Shown here in pieces: positions 28,414 through 38,546 of a stretch of DNA of 64,000 nucleotides. A program made the position numbers and the translations under genes. Position 1 is the stretch's first letter. Each line of letters opens with the position of its first letter. Location of the stretch: assembly GCF_016586165.1 (NCBI RefSeq), contig NZ_BCPR01000008.1, forward strand, positions 1 to 64,000, in the 5' to 3' direction. Source of the DNA: Dyella sp. EPa41. Lineage in GTDB: Bacteria; Pseudomonadota; Gammaproteobacteria; Xanthomonadales; Rhodanobacteraceae. The notes under the pieces are model-generated. The model was not told the DNA's origin. It saw only the letters and a program-made list of their open reading frames with translations, and did no database searches.

Positions 28414-29190
28414 TTACCTGGCGGCTGCGGCGCCGTCGTTCTGGAAGGCCAGCACGAACTGGCGCAGGTCGTTCTCGTTCACGTCGGAGACGGCGATGTA
28501 CTGCATGCTGGCATCGGTCCAGCGGATCACCGTGTAACCGTGCTCCTGCGCGACCGCCTGCGGCGACGCGGCACCGGTTTGCACCGGCCACTGGTAGAGA
28601 TTGATCACATGGAGCCTGCGCTTGTACACCAGCGCGGCGACGCTGCGCCCCTCGACGGCATCCAGTCGCCCGCCGGCCAGCGGGAAACCTTCGTCGGAGA
28701 GGTCCTTCACGCGCGGCGCAAAATCCAGCTTGCCTTCGAACCAGGGCTTGACCGTGTGCTGGCTGGTCGACACCACATCCATCAGGTGCTGTTGCTGCAG
28801 GGAGCGCACATGGCTCGACACGACATCGGCGACCTGTGCGTCGCCCATGCGGTCCGACCGCAGCAGGTGCAGCCAGGCCGGCCCGGAAAGCAGCAGTGCC
28901 GCGACGAAGCCGGCCGCCGCGGCCACCGACAGCGGCATGCGCAGGCGGCGCGCGCGCGGCACCGGTGTCACGGCGGCAGGGGCAGGCGCCCAGCGCCGGC
29001 GCAACGCGTCCGGAGCCCTGTGGTACAGCTCGGGCTGGGCTAGCGCCTTGTGCAAGGTGGCGTACGCGTCGAAGCGTGCCGTGCATGCCAGGCATTCGCG
29101 CATGTGATGGGCGACGGCTGCGCTGTCGCCGGCGCCGAGTTCATCGTCCAGGTAGGCGTGGAGCAGCAACTTCGCGTCATCGCACATCAT
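28414..29190 (-). CDS. Zinc-binding (ZAS-type) membrane anti-sigma factor
   Basis: The 258-residue protein has an N-terminal anti-sigma domain with the zinc motif H-x3-C-x2-C (HMRECLAC, around residues 26-33), a membrane helix near 85-105 and a periplasmic domain of about 150 residues that is related to other anti-sigma tails. It should hold the ECF sigma factor encoded just upstream at the inner membrane. GGAGG lies 9-12 bases before ATG 29190/29187, and the start overlaps the end of the sigma gene by 14 bases, so translation is coupled. Confidence 0.9.
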   Translation of the reverse strand: MMCDDAKLLLHAYLDDELGAGDSAAVAHHMRECLACTARFDAYATLHKALAQPELYHRAPDALRRRWAPAPAAVTPVPRARRLRMPLSVAAAAGFVAALLLSGPAWLHLLRSDRMGDAQVADVVSSHVRSLQQQHLMDVVSTSQHTVKPWFEGKLDFAPRVKDLSDEGFPLAGGRLDAVEGRSVAALVYKRRLHVINLYQWPVQTGAASPQAVAQEHGYTVIRWTDASMQYIAVSDVNENDLRQFVLAFQNDGAAAAR

Positions 29191-29743
29191 GGCGACGCAC
29201 CTCCTTCGGATGATGGCCCAGTTCGGCGCGCAGGCGTTCGCGCGCACGGGCCAGTCGCGACATCACGGTGCCGATCCGTTGCTCGATGATGGCCGCGATC
29301 TCCTTGTACGAGCACTCTTCCAGCTCGCGCAGCACGATGACTTCGCGCAGCGGCGGCGGCATGCGTTCCAGTGCGGCGCGCAGGGCGCCCACGTCCACGG
29401 CGAGCAGCGTGAGTGTTTCAGGCGAAGGACCTTCGTCCGCCAGCGGATGGAGCTCGTCGTCGAGTTCTGCATGCAGGTCGTCCTGCCGGTGCCTGCTGCG
29501 CATCGTGTAGTAAGTATGGCGCACGATGGTAAGCAACCAGACCCGCGCGTCGCTGCCATGGAAACTGTCGAAGTAGCGCAGTGCGCGGAGCATCGCTTCC
29601 TGCACCACGTCCTGCGCATCGCTGGCATCGCGCGCTAGCCACCGCGCCAGGTTGTAGGCCGCGTCGAGATGCGGCAGCACCAGCGACTCGAAGCGGGCGC
29701 TTCGAGCGCTGTCAGGGCCGGTCATGCGGGCAGACGAATCCAT
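29177..29743 (-). CDS. ECF sigma factor, RpoE-like
   Basis: The protein of about 188 residues has sigma region 2 (AYNLARWLARDASDAQDVVQEAMLRALRYFDSF and WLLTIVRHTYY) and region 4 (MPPPLREVIVLRELEECSYKEIAAIIEQRIGTVMSRLARARERLR). It is cotranscribed with a zinc anti-sigma. A candidate promoter of its own type (GGAATAA-N16-GTATTA) puts the transcript start near 29749, so ATG 29749, 29743 and 29725 are all possible starts and none has a clear ribosome site. The related divergent site suggests it also drives the phosphoesterase-cupredoxin operon. Confidence 0.9.
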   Translation of the reverse strand: MDSSARMTGPDSARSARFESLVLPHLDAAYNLARWLARDASDAQDVVQEAMLRALRYFDSFHGSDARVWLLTIVRHTYYTMRSRHRQDDLHAELDDELHPLADEGPSPETLTLLAVDVGALRAALERMPPPLREVIVLRELEECSYKEIAAIIEQRIGTVMSRLARARERLRAELGHHPKEVRRHDVR

Positions 29744-29755
29744 GGGCATGCAAGG

Positions 29756-29784
29756 TAATACCTCGACCATGACCACTTTATTCC
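29756..29784 (-). promoter_or_regulatory. Candidate autoregulatory ECF promoter for the sigma/anti-sigma operon
   Basis: On the minus strand GGAATAA (29784-29778) is followed after 16 bases by GTATTA (29761-29756). The divergent site at 29822 has the same first element, the same 16-base spacer and GTAGTA. GGAA-type -35 boxes are typical of ECF sigma factors. Confidence 0.6.
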
Positions 29785-29821
29785 AAGGGCGACCGCAGGC
29801 CGCGTGAAGGCGTTCCGGGTG

Positions 29822-29850
29822 GGAATAAGCGTCGGGCCGGGCCGGTAGTA
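29822..29850 (+). promoter_or_regulatory. Candidate ECF promoter for the phosphoesterase-cupredoxin operon
   Basis: GGAATAA (29822-29828), 16 bases, GTAGTA (29845-29850), lying 47 bases before the ATG at 29898. It mirrors the site before the sigma operon on the other strand, with 37 bases between the two -35 elements. Confidence 0.6.
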
Positions 29851-29897
29851 GCTAGGGCGGGATGTACCCGTTTTCCCCTCTACCGGAGAGTCCGACC

Positions 29898-30839
29898 ATG
29901 CGTGATTCAGACGACAACACGAGCCCTGGCCGCCGCCAGTTCCTCCAGTGCATGGCATGGGCGGGGGCCGGCACCTTGTGGCTGATGCAGGGCGGCGTGC
30001 TGCGCGCGCAGGCGCTGACCGGGCAGGGCGCCAGGGATGCCGCCGACGCCAGCTTCGCCTTCGTGCAGATCAGCGATTCGCACATCGGTTTCCACAAGGC
30101 GCCGAACATGGACGTGGCCTCTACCTTGCGCGCTTCGCTGGCGATGGTGAACGCGCAGAAGGTGCGGCCCGACTTCCTGCTGCACACCGGCGATCTCACC
30201 CATCTCTCGCGACCGGACGAGTTCGACGCGCTGGCCGGCATCATGCAGGAAGCGCGGGTGGACAAGACCTTCTACGTACCCGGCGAGCATGACGTGATCG
30301 GCGACAACGGCGCGGAATTCTTCCGCCGCTTCGGCGAAAGACAGCAGGCCGGCGGCTGGTACAGCTTCGATCACCGCGGCGTGCATTTCGTCGGCCTGAT
30401 CAATGTGCTGAACCTCAAGGCGGGTGGCCTTGGCTCATTGGGGGCCGATCAGCTGGCGTGGCTGAAGATGGATCTCGCGCCGCTGTCGGCATCGACGCCG
30501 CTGGTGGTGTTCGCGCACATGCCGCTGTGGTCGCTCTACCCCGAATGGGGCTGGGGTACCGACGACAGCGCCGAAGCCATGGGCCTGCTGCGGCGCTTCG
30601 GGTCGGTGAGCGTGCTCAACGGCCATATCCACCAGATCCAGCAGAAGGTGGAGGGCAACATCACTTTCTACACGGCGCGATCCACCGCCTATCCGCAGCC
30701 GGCACCCGGCGTGGGCCCTGCGCCGGGCCCGATGAAGGACGTGCCGCCAGAGGCGTTGCATCGCTACCTCGGCATCCGCGAGGTACGCCATGTGCGCGGC
30801 AGCCAGCCGCTGGCGCTCACCGACGAGGTGTTGTCATGA
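29898..30839 (+). CDS. Tat-exported calcineurin-like metallophosphoesterase
   Basis: The 313-residue protein has a twin-arginine signal (GRRQFLQCMAWAG, residues 11-23) and the metallophosphoesterase motif set: ISDSHIG, HTGDLTH, GEHD in place of the usual GNHD, FAHMPLW and NGHIHQI. It should hydrolyse a phosphoester in the periplasm using two metal ions. The Asn-to-Glu change in the third motif is notable, since that residue usually helps bind metal and phosphate. GGAGAG lies 7 bases before the ATG at 29898. It overlaps the cupredoxin gene by four bases, so the two products are made together. Confidence 0.9.
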   Translation: MRDSDDNTSPGRRQFLQCMAWAGAGTLWLMQGGVLRAQALTGQGARDAADASFAFVQISDSHIGFHKAPNMDVASTLRASLAMVNAQKVRPDFLLHTGDLTHLSRPDEFDALAGIMQEARVDKTFYVPGEHDVIGDNGAEFFRRFGERQQAGGWYSFDHRGVHFVGLINVLNLKAGGLGSLGADQLAWLKMDLAPLSASTPLVVFAHMPLWSLYPEWGWGTDDSAEAMGLLRRFGSVSVLNGHIHQIQQKVEGNITFYTARSTAYPQPAPGVGPAPGPMKDVPPEALHRYLGIREVRHVRGSQPLALTDEVLS

Positions 30840-31195
30840 AGGCGCTCCGCTACGCGGCGATCATGTCGATGCTTTGCCTCTGTTGTGGCGTGGCGATGCC
30901 AGCGGTTGCGGCGACGACGGATGCCGCCCCGAAGGCGAAGGCGGCGGGAACCCAGGTCGAGATCCGCAACTTCGCCTTTGCGCCTAACACGATGACCGTC
31001 GCCGTGGGTACGCGGGTGGTCTGGACCAATCGCGACGAGGAGCCGCATGTGGTCACCAGCGCAGGCAAGCAGTTCGCTTCATCGCCCGCGCTGGACACCA
31101 GCGATACCTATGCGGTGACATTCACCAGGCCCGGCACCTATGCGTACTACTGCTCCATCCACCCGATGATGGTCGGCACCATCATCGTGCAGTAG
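30836..31195 (+). CDS. Secreted cupredoxin (amicyanin/plastocyanin-like)
   Basis: The 119-residue product has a signal peptide (1-26) and one blue-copper domain with all four ligands: His71 (EPHVV), Cys106, His109 and Met112 in CSIHPMM, the amicyanin spacing. It probably carries electrons or binds copper in the periplasm. Start overlaps the phosphoesterase stop (ATGA). The 3' end overlaps the end of the convergent dioxygenase gene by 14 bases. Two extra cysteines in the signal region (CLCC) are lost on cleavage. Confidence 0.92.
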   Translation: MKALRYAAIMSMLCLCCGVAMPAVAATTDAAPKAKAAGTQVEIRNFAFAPNTMTVAVGTRVVWTNRDEEPHVVTSAGKQFASSPALDTSDTYAVTFTRPGTYAYYCSIHPMMVGTIIVQ

Positions 31196-31982
31196 CGGCA
31201 CCGTCGAAGCGGTAGATATCCATCGCCAGTAGCCCGTATTCGATGCCGGCGTCGATGCGCGTGGCGTGCGCCTGCGCGCCCGCCGCGCCCAGCGCGACAA
31301 ACAAGGGCAGGAAGTGCTCATCGGTGGGATGCGCGCGCTCGGCGAACGGTGCCTGGCGGCGATAGTCGAGCAATGCCTCGACGTCGCCCTCGGCCAGCTT
31401 GCGTTCGACCCACTCGATGAAGGGGCGCACGTACGGCGCTTCGCGTTCTTCGCTGTAGCCCGAACGGAAGTCGTGCAGGTTGTGCGTGATGCTGCCCGAG
31501 CCGATCACCAGCACGCCTTCCTCGCGCAAAGGCGCCAGGGCACGGCCCACCGCGTACTGGTGCGCCGGGCCGAGCTGGGGCTGGATCGACATCGGCACGA
31601 CGGGTATGTCGGCGTCGGGATAGAGCAGGCGCAGCGGCACCCACGCGCCGTGGTCGAGTCCCTGGGTGGGATCGAGCGTGGTGGGCAGGCCGGCCTTGTC
31701 CAGCAACTCGGTGATGCGCGCGGCAAGCGCCGGTTCGCCTGTGGCCGGGTACCGGATGTCGAACAGCGCCTGCGGGAAGCCGTAGAAGTCGTGAATGGTT
31801 TCCGGGCGGGTTGCTCCGCCGACGTGCGGCTGGCGGGCCAGCCAATGCGCCGTGGCGATGACGATGGCCTTGGGCCGTGGCAACGCCTTGGCCAGCTCGG
31901 CCAGGCGTTCGCCCACGCGCCGTGGCTGGATCGCGGTCATCGGCGATCCGTGGGAGATGTACAGGCTTGGCAGGGTGGTCAT
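31182..31982 (-). CDS. ygiD: 4,5-DOPA-extradiol-type class III ring-cleavage dioxygenase (YgiD family)
   Basis: The 266-residue enzyme belongs to the LigB superfamily with the YgiD/DODA motifs: SLYISHGSPM (metal His12), TAHW (His near 46), GLDHGAWVPL and GSGSITHNLHDF (His near 167-171) and the final DEHFLPLFVALGA (His near 224). E. coli YgiD cleaves L-DOPA between carbons 4 and 5. The physiological substrate here is unknown. The gene is monocistronic and converges with the cupredoxin gene. Confidence 0.9.
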   Translation of the reverse strand: MTTLPSLYISHGSPMTAIQPRRVGERLAELAKALPRPKAIVIATAHWLARQPHVGGATRPETIHDFYGFPQALFDIRYPATGEPALAARITELLDKAGLPTTLDPTQGLDHGAWVPLRLLYPDADIPVVPMSIQPQLGPAHQYAVGRALAPLREEGVLVIGSGSITHNLHDFRSGYSEEREAPYVRPFIEWVERKLAEGDVEALLDYRRQAPFAERAHPTDEHFLPLFVALGAAGAQAHATRIDAGIEYGLLAMDIYRFDGAATAR

Positions 31983-32101
31983 GGCGGTTACCTCGGAAGT
32001 ACCGCCCTAGATTAGGGATATCGGCGCCGATTGCAGCGCGCGTGCGGTGAACGATCCGTCACCGCAGGGGAACGATCGCGGCGTATCCGCGCCCTTTGCT
32101 C

Positions 32102-32223
32102 GTCATTCCGGCGCAGGCCGGAATTCAGTTGCGATAGTGGAAGGTTTTCGCGAAGAAACCCAACTGCGCCCGGCAAAATCCGGGGCACATGGACACTGGA
32201 TTCCGGCCTGCGCCGGAATGACG
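32102..32223. repeat. Extragenic inverted repeat of the GTCATTCCGGCGCAGGCCGG type (family C)
   Basis: GTCATTCCGGCGCAGGCCGG with AAT at 32102-32124 is answered by ATTCCGGCCTGCGCCGGAAT with GAC at about 32201-32223. The arms are near-perfect complements across some 75 bases. This widespread proteobacterial element is the only copy I see in the window. It fills most of the gap between the dioxygenase and helicase genes (31983-32241). Confidence 0.85.
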
Positions 32224-32241
32224 AGATAGGGTGAGCTTCGG

Positions 32242-34116
<1,875 letters not shown>

Positions 34117-34234
34117 GGGGAACCTCGACATGGCATGCACGAGGGCATGCGGGAGAATGACGGTATTGTAACAGGCCGGCTCGCCCAAACCGGTGATTTT
34201 GTTGCGCCAAAGGCGCCATCGACGAGGAAAATCC

Positions 34235-34984
34235 ATGTCCCAACCCCTTGAAGGCCGTATAGCGCTGGTGACCGGCGCCTCTTCCGGCATCGGTGAGGCG
34301 ACGGCGCTGGCGCTGGCCGAGGCCGGCGCCAAGGTGGCCGTCGCCGCGCGCCGTCGCGACCGGCTCGAGGCCCTGGCCGCGGCGTTGGCGAAGCTCGGCG
34401 CCGAGCCGTTCGTGTTGACCGCCGATCTCGCCTCCGAGGACGAGGCGCAGCGGATCGTGAAGGAAACCGAAGCGCACTACGGACGTCTGGACATCCTGGT
34501 GAACAACGCCGGCGTGATGTACCTGGAGCCCGTCGAGCAGGCCGATCTCGGGCGCTGGCGGCACATGCTGGAACTGAACGTGCTCAGCCTGATCGCCTCC
34601 ACGCAGGCCGCGCTGCCCGGCATGCGCGAGCGGCGCGACGGCCATGTCGTGAATATCTCCTCCACGGCCGGACGCGTGGCCAACCCGAACGCGGCTGCCT
34701 ATTCGGCGACGAAGTTCGGCGTCGTGGCGTTTTCCGAGGCGCTGCGGCGCGAGGTGTACCAGCACAACATCCGCGTGACGGTGATCGAGCCGGGCGTGGT
34801 GGAGACCGAGCTGCGCGATCACATCGGTCACGCCGAGGTGAAGGCGAATCTCAATGCGTGGGCCGACAGCATGCGCCAGCTGCAGGGGCGCGACGTGGCG
34901 GATGCCATCGTGTTCTGCGTATCGCGCCCTGCCCATGTCAACATCAACGAAGTGTTGATGCGGCCAACCGATCAGGAGCGTTGA
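34235..34984 (+). CDS. SDR family NAD(P)-dependent oxidoreductase
   Basis: The 249-residue short-chain dehydrogenase has the TGASSGIG cofactor loop, NNAG, Ser near 141 and the YSATK catalytic Tyr/Lys near 155-159. The segment AVAARRRDRLEAL with Arg after the second strand suggests NADP. This subgroup is close to YdfG-type serine/3-hydroxy acid dehydrogenases and clavaldehyde-dehydrogenase-like SDRs. GAGGA lies just upstream of the ATG. It lies 52 bases before fghA on the same strand, so the two may be cotranscribed. Confidence 0.9.
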   Translation: MSQPLEGRIALVTGASSGIGEATALALAEAGAKVAVAARRRDRLEALAAALAKLGAEPFVLTADLASEDEAQRIVKETEAHYGRLDILVNNAGVMYLEPVEQADLGRWRHMLELNVLSLIASTQAALPGMRERRDGHVVNISSTAGRVANPNAAAYSATKFGVVAFSEALRREVYQHNIRVTVIEPGVVETELRDHIGHAEVKANLNAWADSMRQLQGRDVADAIVFCVSRPAHVNINEVLMRPTDQER

Positions 34985-35036
34985 TGCCGCGCGCCGCACT
35001 ATCATCCCGTGCTTGCGCCATCCACGGAGAATAGCC

Positions 35037-35885
35037 ATGACCGAGATCGAAACGATCTCCGAACAGCGTTGCCACGGCGGGGTGCAAGGCTTCTATCGGC
35101 ACCATTCGGAAAGCTGTGGCGGCCCGATGCGCTTCGCGCTGTACCAGCCGCCCCAGGCGGCCAGCGAGGCGTGCCCGGTGCTGTATTACCTCGCCGGGCT
35201 CACCTGCACCGAGGAGACCGCCGCCATCAAGGCGGGCGCGCAACGGCTCGCGGCCGAACGGGGGCTGATCCTGGTGATGCCCGATACCAGTCCGCGCAAC
35301 ACGGGCTTCGAGGGCGCAACGGGTGACTGGGAGTTCGGCGAGGGCGCAGGTTTCTACGTGGATGCCACGCAGTCACCCTGGTCGTCGCGTTTTCGCATGC
35401 ACAGCTACATCGTGGATGAACTGCCGACACTGGTCGCGCAGCACTTTCCGGTGGACCGCGAACGCAGCGGCATCATGGGGCACTCCATGGGCGGGCATGG
35501 CGCGTTGACCATCGCGTTGCGCCATCCCGGCCGCTACCGATCGGTATCCGCATTCGCGCCCATCGTGGCGCCGACGCAGGTGCCATGGGGCGAGAAAGCC
35601 TTTCCGCGTTATCTGGGTGAAGACAAATCCGCTTGGGCGGCATACGACGCATGCGAGCTGGTGCGCCGGCAGACCTTCGACGGCACCATCCTGATCGACC
35701 AGGGCGAGGCCGACGGTTTCCTGTCCACGCAGCTGAAGCCCGAGCTGTTCGACCAGGCGTGCGCCGAAGGAGGACAGTCGCTCCTGTTGCGCCGCCATGC
35801 AGGCTACGACCACAGCTACTACTTCATCAGCACCTTCATCGACGACCACTTGCGCCACCACGCCAATGCGCTCGGACGTCCGTGA
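35037..35885 (+). CDS. fghA: S-formylglutathione hydrolase
   Basis: The 282-residue esterase-D family enzyme has the nucleophile elbow GHSMGGHGAL (Ser near 152), IDQGEADGF with the acid residue, and the terminal YDHSYYFI His. It hydrolyses S-formylglutathione to formate and glutathione, the last step of glutathione-dependent formaldehyde removal. Its usual partner adhC (frmA) is not in this neighbourhood. GGAGA lies 7 bases before the ATG at 35037. The stop overlaps the GTG of the next gene. Confidence 0.94.
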   Translation: MTEIETISEQRCHGGVQGFYRHHSESCGGPMRFALYQPPQAASEACPVLYYLAGLTCTEETAAIKAGAQRLAAERGLILVMPDTSPRNTGFEGATGDWEFGEGAGFYVDATQSPWSSRFRMHSYIVDELPTLVAQHFPVDRERSGIMGHSMGGHGALTIALRHPGRYRSVSAFAPIVAPTQVPWGEKAFPRYLGEDKSAWAAYDACELVRRQTFDGTILIDQGEADGFLSTQLKPELFDQACAEGGQSLLLRRHAGYDHSYYFISTFIDDHLRHHANALGRP

Positions 35886-36433
35886 ACCTCGTCTACCCCA
35901 TCCACACGCCCCGCACGCTGGTGCGTGTGGTCGACGCGGGCGATGCGCAACGGCTGTTGAGCTATCGCGTGCTGAACCGCGAGCACCTGGCGCCGTGGGA
36001 GCCCCTGCGCGATTCGTCCTACTACACGCTGGACCACTGCATCCGGACACTGGCCGACGCGCGCGAGGCGATGCGCATGGATCGCGTCTATCCCTTCGTC
36101 GCGCTCGATCTCGTCGGCAACGACATCATCGCGAACTTCACTTTCGCCAACATCGTGCGCGGGGCCTTCCAGGCCTGCCATCTCGGCTACAGCATCGCCG
36201 GCAGCCGGCAAGGGCAGGGCTTCATGTACGAAGCGCTGTCGGCCGTGATGCCGTGGGCATTCCGCGAGCTGGACATGCATCGCGTGATGGCCAACTACAT
36301 GCCACGCAACGAGCGCAGCGGCAGGCTGCTCGAGCGCCTGGGTTTCGAGCGCGAAGGCTATGCGAAGCGATATCTGCAGATCGCCGGCGTGTGGGAAGAC
36401 CACATCCTCACGGCACGTATCCGCGAGGATTGA
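35882..36433 (+). CDS. rimJ: RimJ-like GNAT N-acetyltransferase
   Basis: The 183-residue protein resembles RimJ closely: RTLVRVVDAGDA at the start, HLGYSIAGSRQGQGFMYEAL in the acetyl-CoA site and the RimJ-specific run HRVMANYMPRNERSGRLLERLGF then EGYAKRYLQI with GVWEDHILTA. RimJ acetylates the N-terminus of ribosomal protein uS5. Start is GTG at 35882, overlapping the fghA stop (GTGA), so it is translationally coupled to an unrelated gene. The frame upstream of the GTG is only a shadow of fghA. Confidence 0.88.
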   Translation: MNLVYPIHTPRTLVRVVDAGDAQRLLSYRVLNREHLAPWEPLRDSSYYTLDHCIRTLADAREAMRMDRVYPFVALDLVGNDIIANFTFANIVRGAFQACHLGYSIAGSRQGQGFMYEALSAVMPWAFRELDMHRVMANYMPRNERSGRLLERLGFEREGYAKRYLQIAGVWEDHILTARIRED

Positions 36434-36468
36434 TCTCCGCGCCCCCTTTGCCGCGACGACTCCTTTGT

Positions 36469-36552
36469 GGGAGCGCACCCAGTGCGCGACCGCCGCCCGG
36501 CGGAATCATCGCTCCGTCGGCTTTTCGCGCACTGGGTGCGCTCCTACAGGAG
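36469..36552. repeat. REP-like palindromic pair (family A) between convergent genes
   Basis: GTGGGAGCGCACCCAGTGCG with CGAC is mirrored by TTTTCGCGCACTGGGTGCGC with TCCTACAGGAG. It sits exactly between the rimJ-like gene and the convergent DoxX-like gene, leaving almost no other sequence. Confidence 0.85.
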
Positions 36553-36555
36553 TAT

Positions 36556-36960
36556 TCAGCGGTTCGTGGCGACGGGATGAAGCAGCATGCCCAGCGTCGC
36601 ACGCTGCTGCCATGCCAGGGCGAGATACATCAGCAGCACGATGAGTCCGGGCCCCAGCAGGTGATCTTCCATCACAGCGTGGTAGCCGAAGATCACGACC
36701 ACGGGCGCCGCCAGCATCATCAGCGCCAGTGCGACGAAGCGGTTGGCGAGCAGGAACAATCCGCTCACGGTGTACAGGACGCCGAGTACGGGAAGGATGT
36801 AGCCGCTGCCGGCGAGGCCTTGCATGAAGGCCTGCGACTGCGGCGTCATCGGTGCCGGCGGCTGCCAGAAATGCAGCAGGTCGTTGAGGCCGGCGAACAC
36901 GAACCATGCGCCGAAGACGAGTCGCAGGGCGAACAGCAGCCAGTGGAAAAACGCTTTCAT
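36556..36960 (-). CDS. DoxX-like membrane protein
   Basis: The 134-residue protein has four hydrophobic segments and a DoxX-like start (LRLVFGAWFVFAGLNDLLHFW) with a conserved acidic/aromatic region after helix 1. Function of the family varies: quinone-linked thiol or sulfur metabolism, or simply membrane homeostasis. GAGGAT lies 9 bases before the ATG at 36960. The upstream frame extension is not supported. Confidence 0.78.
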   Translation of the reverse strand: MKAFFHWLLFALRLVFGAWFVFAGLNDLLHFWQPPAPMTPQSQAFMQGLAGSGYILPVLGVLYTVSGLFLLANRFVALALMMLAAPVVVIFGYHAVMEDHLLGPGLIVLLMYLALAWQQRATLGMLLHPVATNR

Positions 36961-37080
36961 GCAGGAAATCCTCGATACGGAAGCCCTGCATGATCGGGAC
37001 GGGCGCGGCGGCGTTGTATTCCTCGTAACGCCTAGGCCCAACCGCCTAGGACAGTGGTTGGGCCAGGCACCTGCCGGACG

Positions 37081-38391
37081 TCACGCCTTGGCGGCGGGCC
37101 GGCGCTGGCGACGACGCTTGCGGTTGCCTTCGGCCGGGCGCTCGCTGCCGTGCGCATGGTTGTTGTTGTGCGGACGATGCGAACCCTGCGGGCGAGCCTG
37201 GCGCGGCTGGCGCTGGCCCTGCACCGGCTTCGGCGCATTGGCATCGGTGCGCAACGGGTGCGAGGGCTCGAAGCCCGGCACTTCGCTCACCGCGATGTCC
37301 TGCTTGAGCAGCTTGCGGATATCGCGCAGCAGGCCCGCTTCCTCATGGCTCACCAGCGACACGGCCATGCCGTCCGCGCCGGCGCGACCCGTGCGGCCGA
37401 TGCGGTGCACGTAATCTTCGGCGACCATCGGCAGGTCATAGTTGATCACGATGGGCAACTGGTCGATATCGATGCCGCGCGCCGCGATGTCGGTGGCGAC
37501 CAGCACGGTGATGCGACCGCTCTTGAAGTCGCTGAGCGCGCGGGTGCGTGCGTTCTGGCTCTTGTTGCCGTGGATCGCCGCCGCGCGCATGCCGGCCGTT
37601 TCCAGGTAACGCACCAGCTTGTCCGCGCCGTGCTTGGTGCGGCTGAACACCAGCGTCTGGCGGCGGCTGTCCTGCGCGAGCACGTGCAGCAGCAGGTCAC
37701 GCTTGTTGGCGGCATCGACCGGGTGCACGTGGTGGGTGACCGTGGTGGCGACGGTGTTGGGCGGCGTCACCGACACTTCGCGCGGCTGATGCATGAACTG
37801 CAGGGCGAGTGCCTTGATCGGCGGCGCGAACGTCGCCGAGAACAGCAGCGTCTGGCGCTGGCGCGGCAGCGCCGCGAGGATGCGCTTGAGCGCCGGCAGG
37901 AAGCCCATGTCGAGCATGCGGTCGGCTTCGTCCAGCACCAGCACTTCCACGCCCGACAGGTCGATGGAACGCTGCTGCATGTGGTCGATCAGGCGGCCGG
38001 GCGTGGCGATGACGATATCCACGCCGCGGCGCAGGGCCTGCATCTGCGGGCCCATGCTCACGCCGCCGAAGATGGTGGTGCTGCTGATGCGCAGGTGCTT
38101 GCCGTAGTCGCGCAGGTTGTCGTGCACCTGGGCAGCCAGCTCGCGGGTGGGTGTCAGCACCAGCGCGCGCGGACGACGCGTCTGCGTGGCGCCGGCGGTG
38201 GAAAGGTGCTGCAGCAGCGGCAGCGAAAAGGCAGCGGTCTTGCCGGTGCCGGTCTGCGCGGCGGCCAGCAGGTCACCGCCTTCCAGCACGACGGGAATGG
38301 CCGCGGCCTGGATGGGGGTGGGTTCGGCGTAGCCTTGTTCGGCAAGCGCACGCAACAACGCGGGCGCGAGGCCCAGCGATTCGAAAGACAT
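37081..38391 (-). CDS. rhlE: DEAD-box ATP-dependent RNA helicase, RhlE-like
   Basis: The 436-residue helicase has [32 protein letters not shown] ([11 protein letters not shown]), SAT and [10 protein letters not shown], then a short basic tail rich in Arg, His, Asn and Gln. The FESLGL start, [11 protein letters not shown] and a short unstructured tail fit RhlE, which works in ribosome assembly and RNA turnover. ATG 38391 begins the domain directly. Confidence 0.92.
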   Translation of the reverse strand: MSFESLGLAPALLRALAEQGYAEPTPIQAAAIPVVLEGGDLLAAAQTGTGKTAAFSLPLLQHLSTAGATQTRRPRALVLTPTRELAAQVHDNLRDYGKHLRISSTTIFGGVSMGPQMQALRRGVDIVIATPGRLIDHMQQRSIDLSGVEVLVLDEADRMLDMGFLPALKRILAALPRQRQTLLFSATFAPPIKALALQFMHQPREVSVTPPNTVATTVTHHVHPVDAANKRDLLLHVLAQDSRRQTLVFSRTKHGADKLVRYLETAGMRAAAIHGNKSQNARTRALSDFKSGRITVLVATDIAARGIDIDQLPIVINYDLPMVAEDYVHRIGRTGRAGADGMAVSLVSHEEAGLLRDIRKLLKQDIAVSEVPGFEPSHPLRTDANAPKPVQGQRQPRQARPQGSHRPHNNNHAHGSERPAEGNRKRRRQRRPAAKA

Positions 38392-38546
38392 GGAAGCTCC
38401 AGAGCAACTCGGAGCGTTCTAACGAACCGCGTTGCAGTATTCAAAAAAGGGGAGGGGGCGTTCGGCCCGCCGGAAAGTATAGCGGAAAAGGCGCCGCCAC
38501 GCTGGTTTTGGCGCGGCAGGGCGCGGCCAGCCGCTTCATGGGGCGC

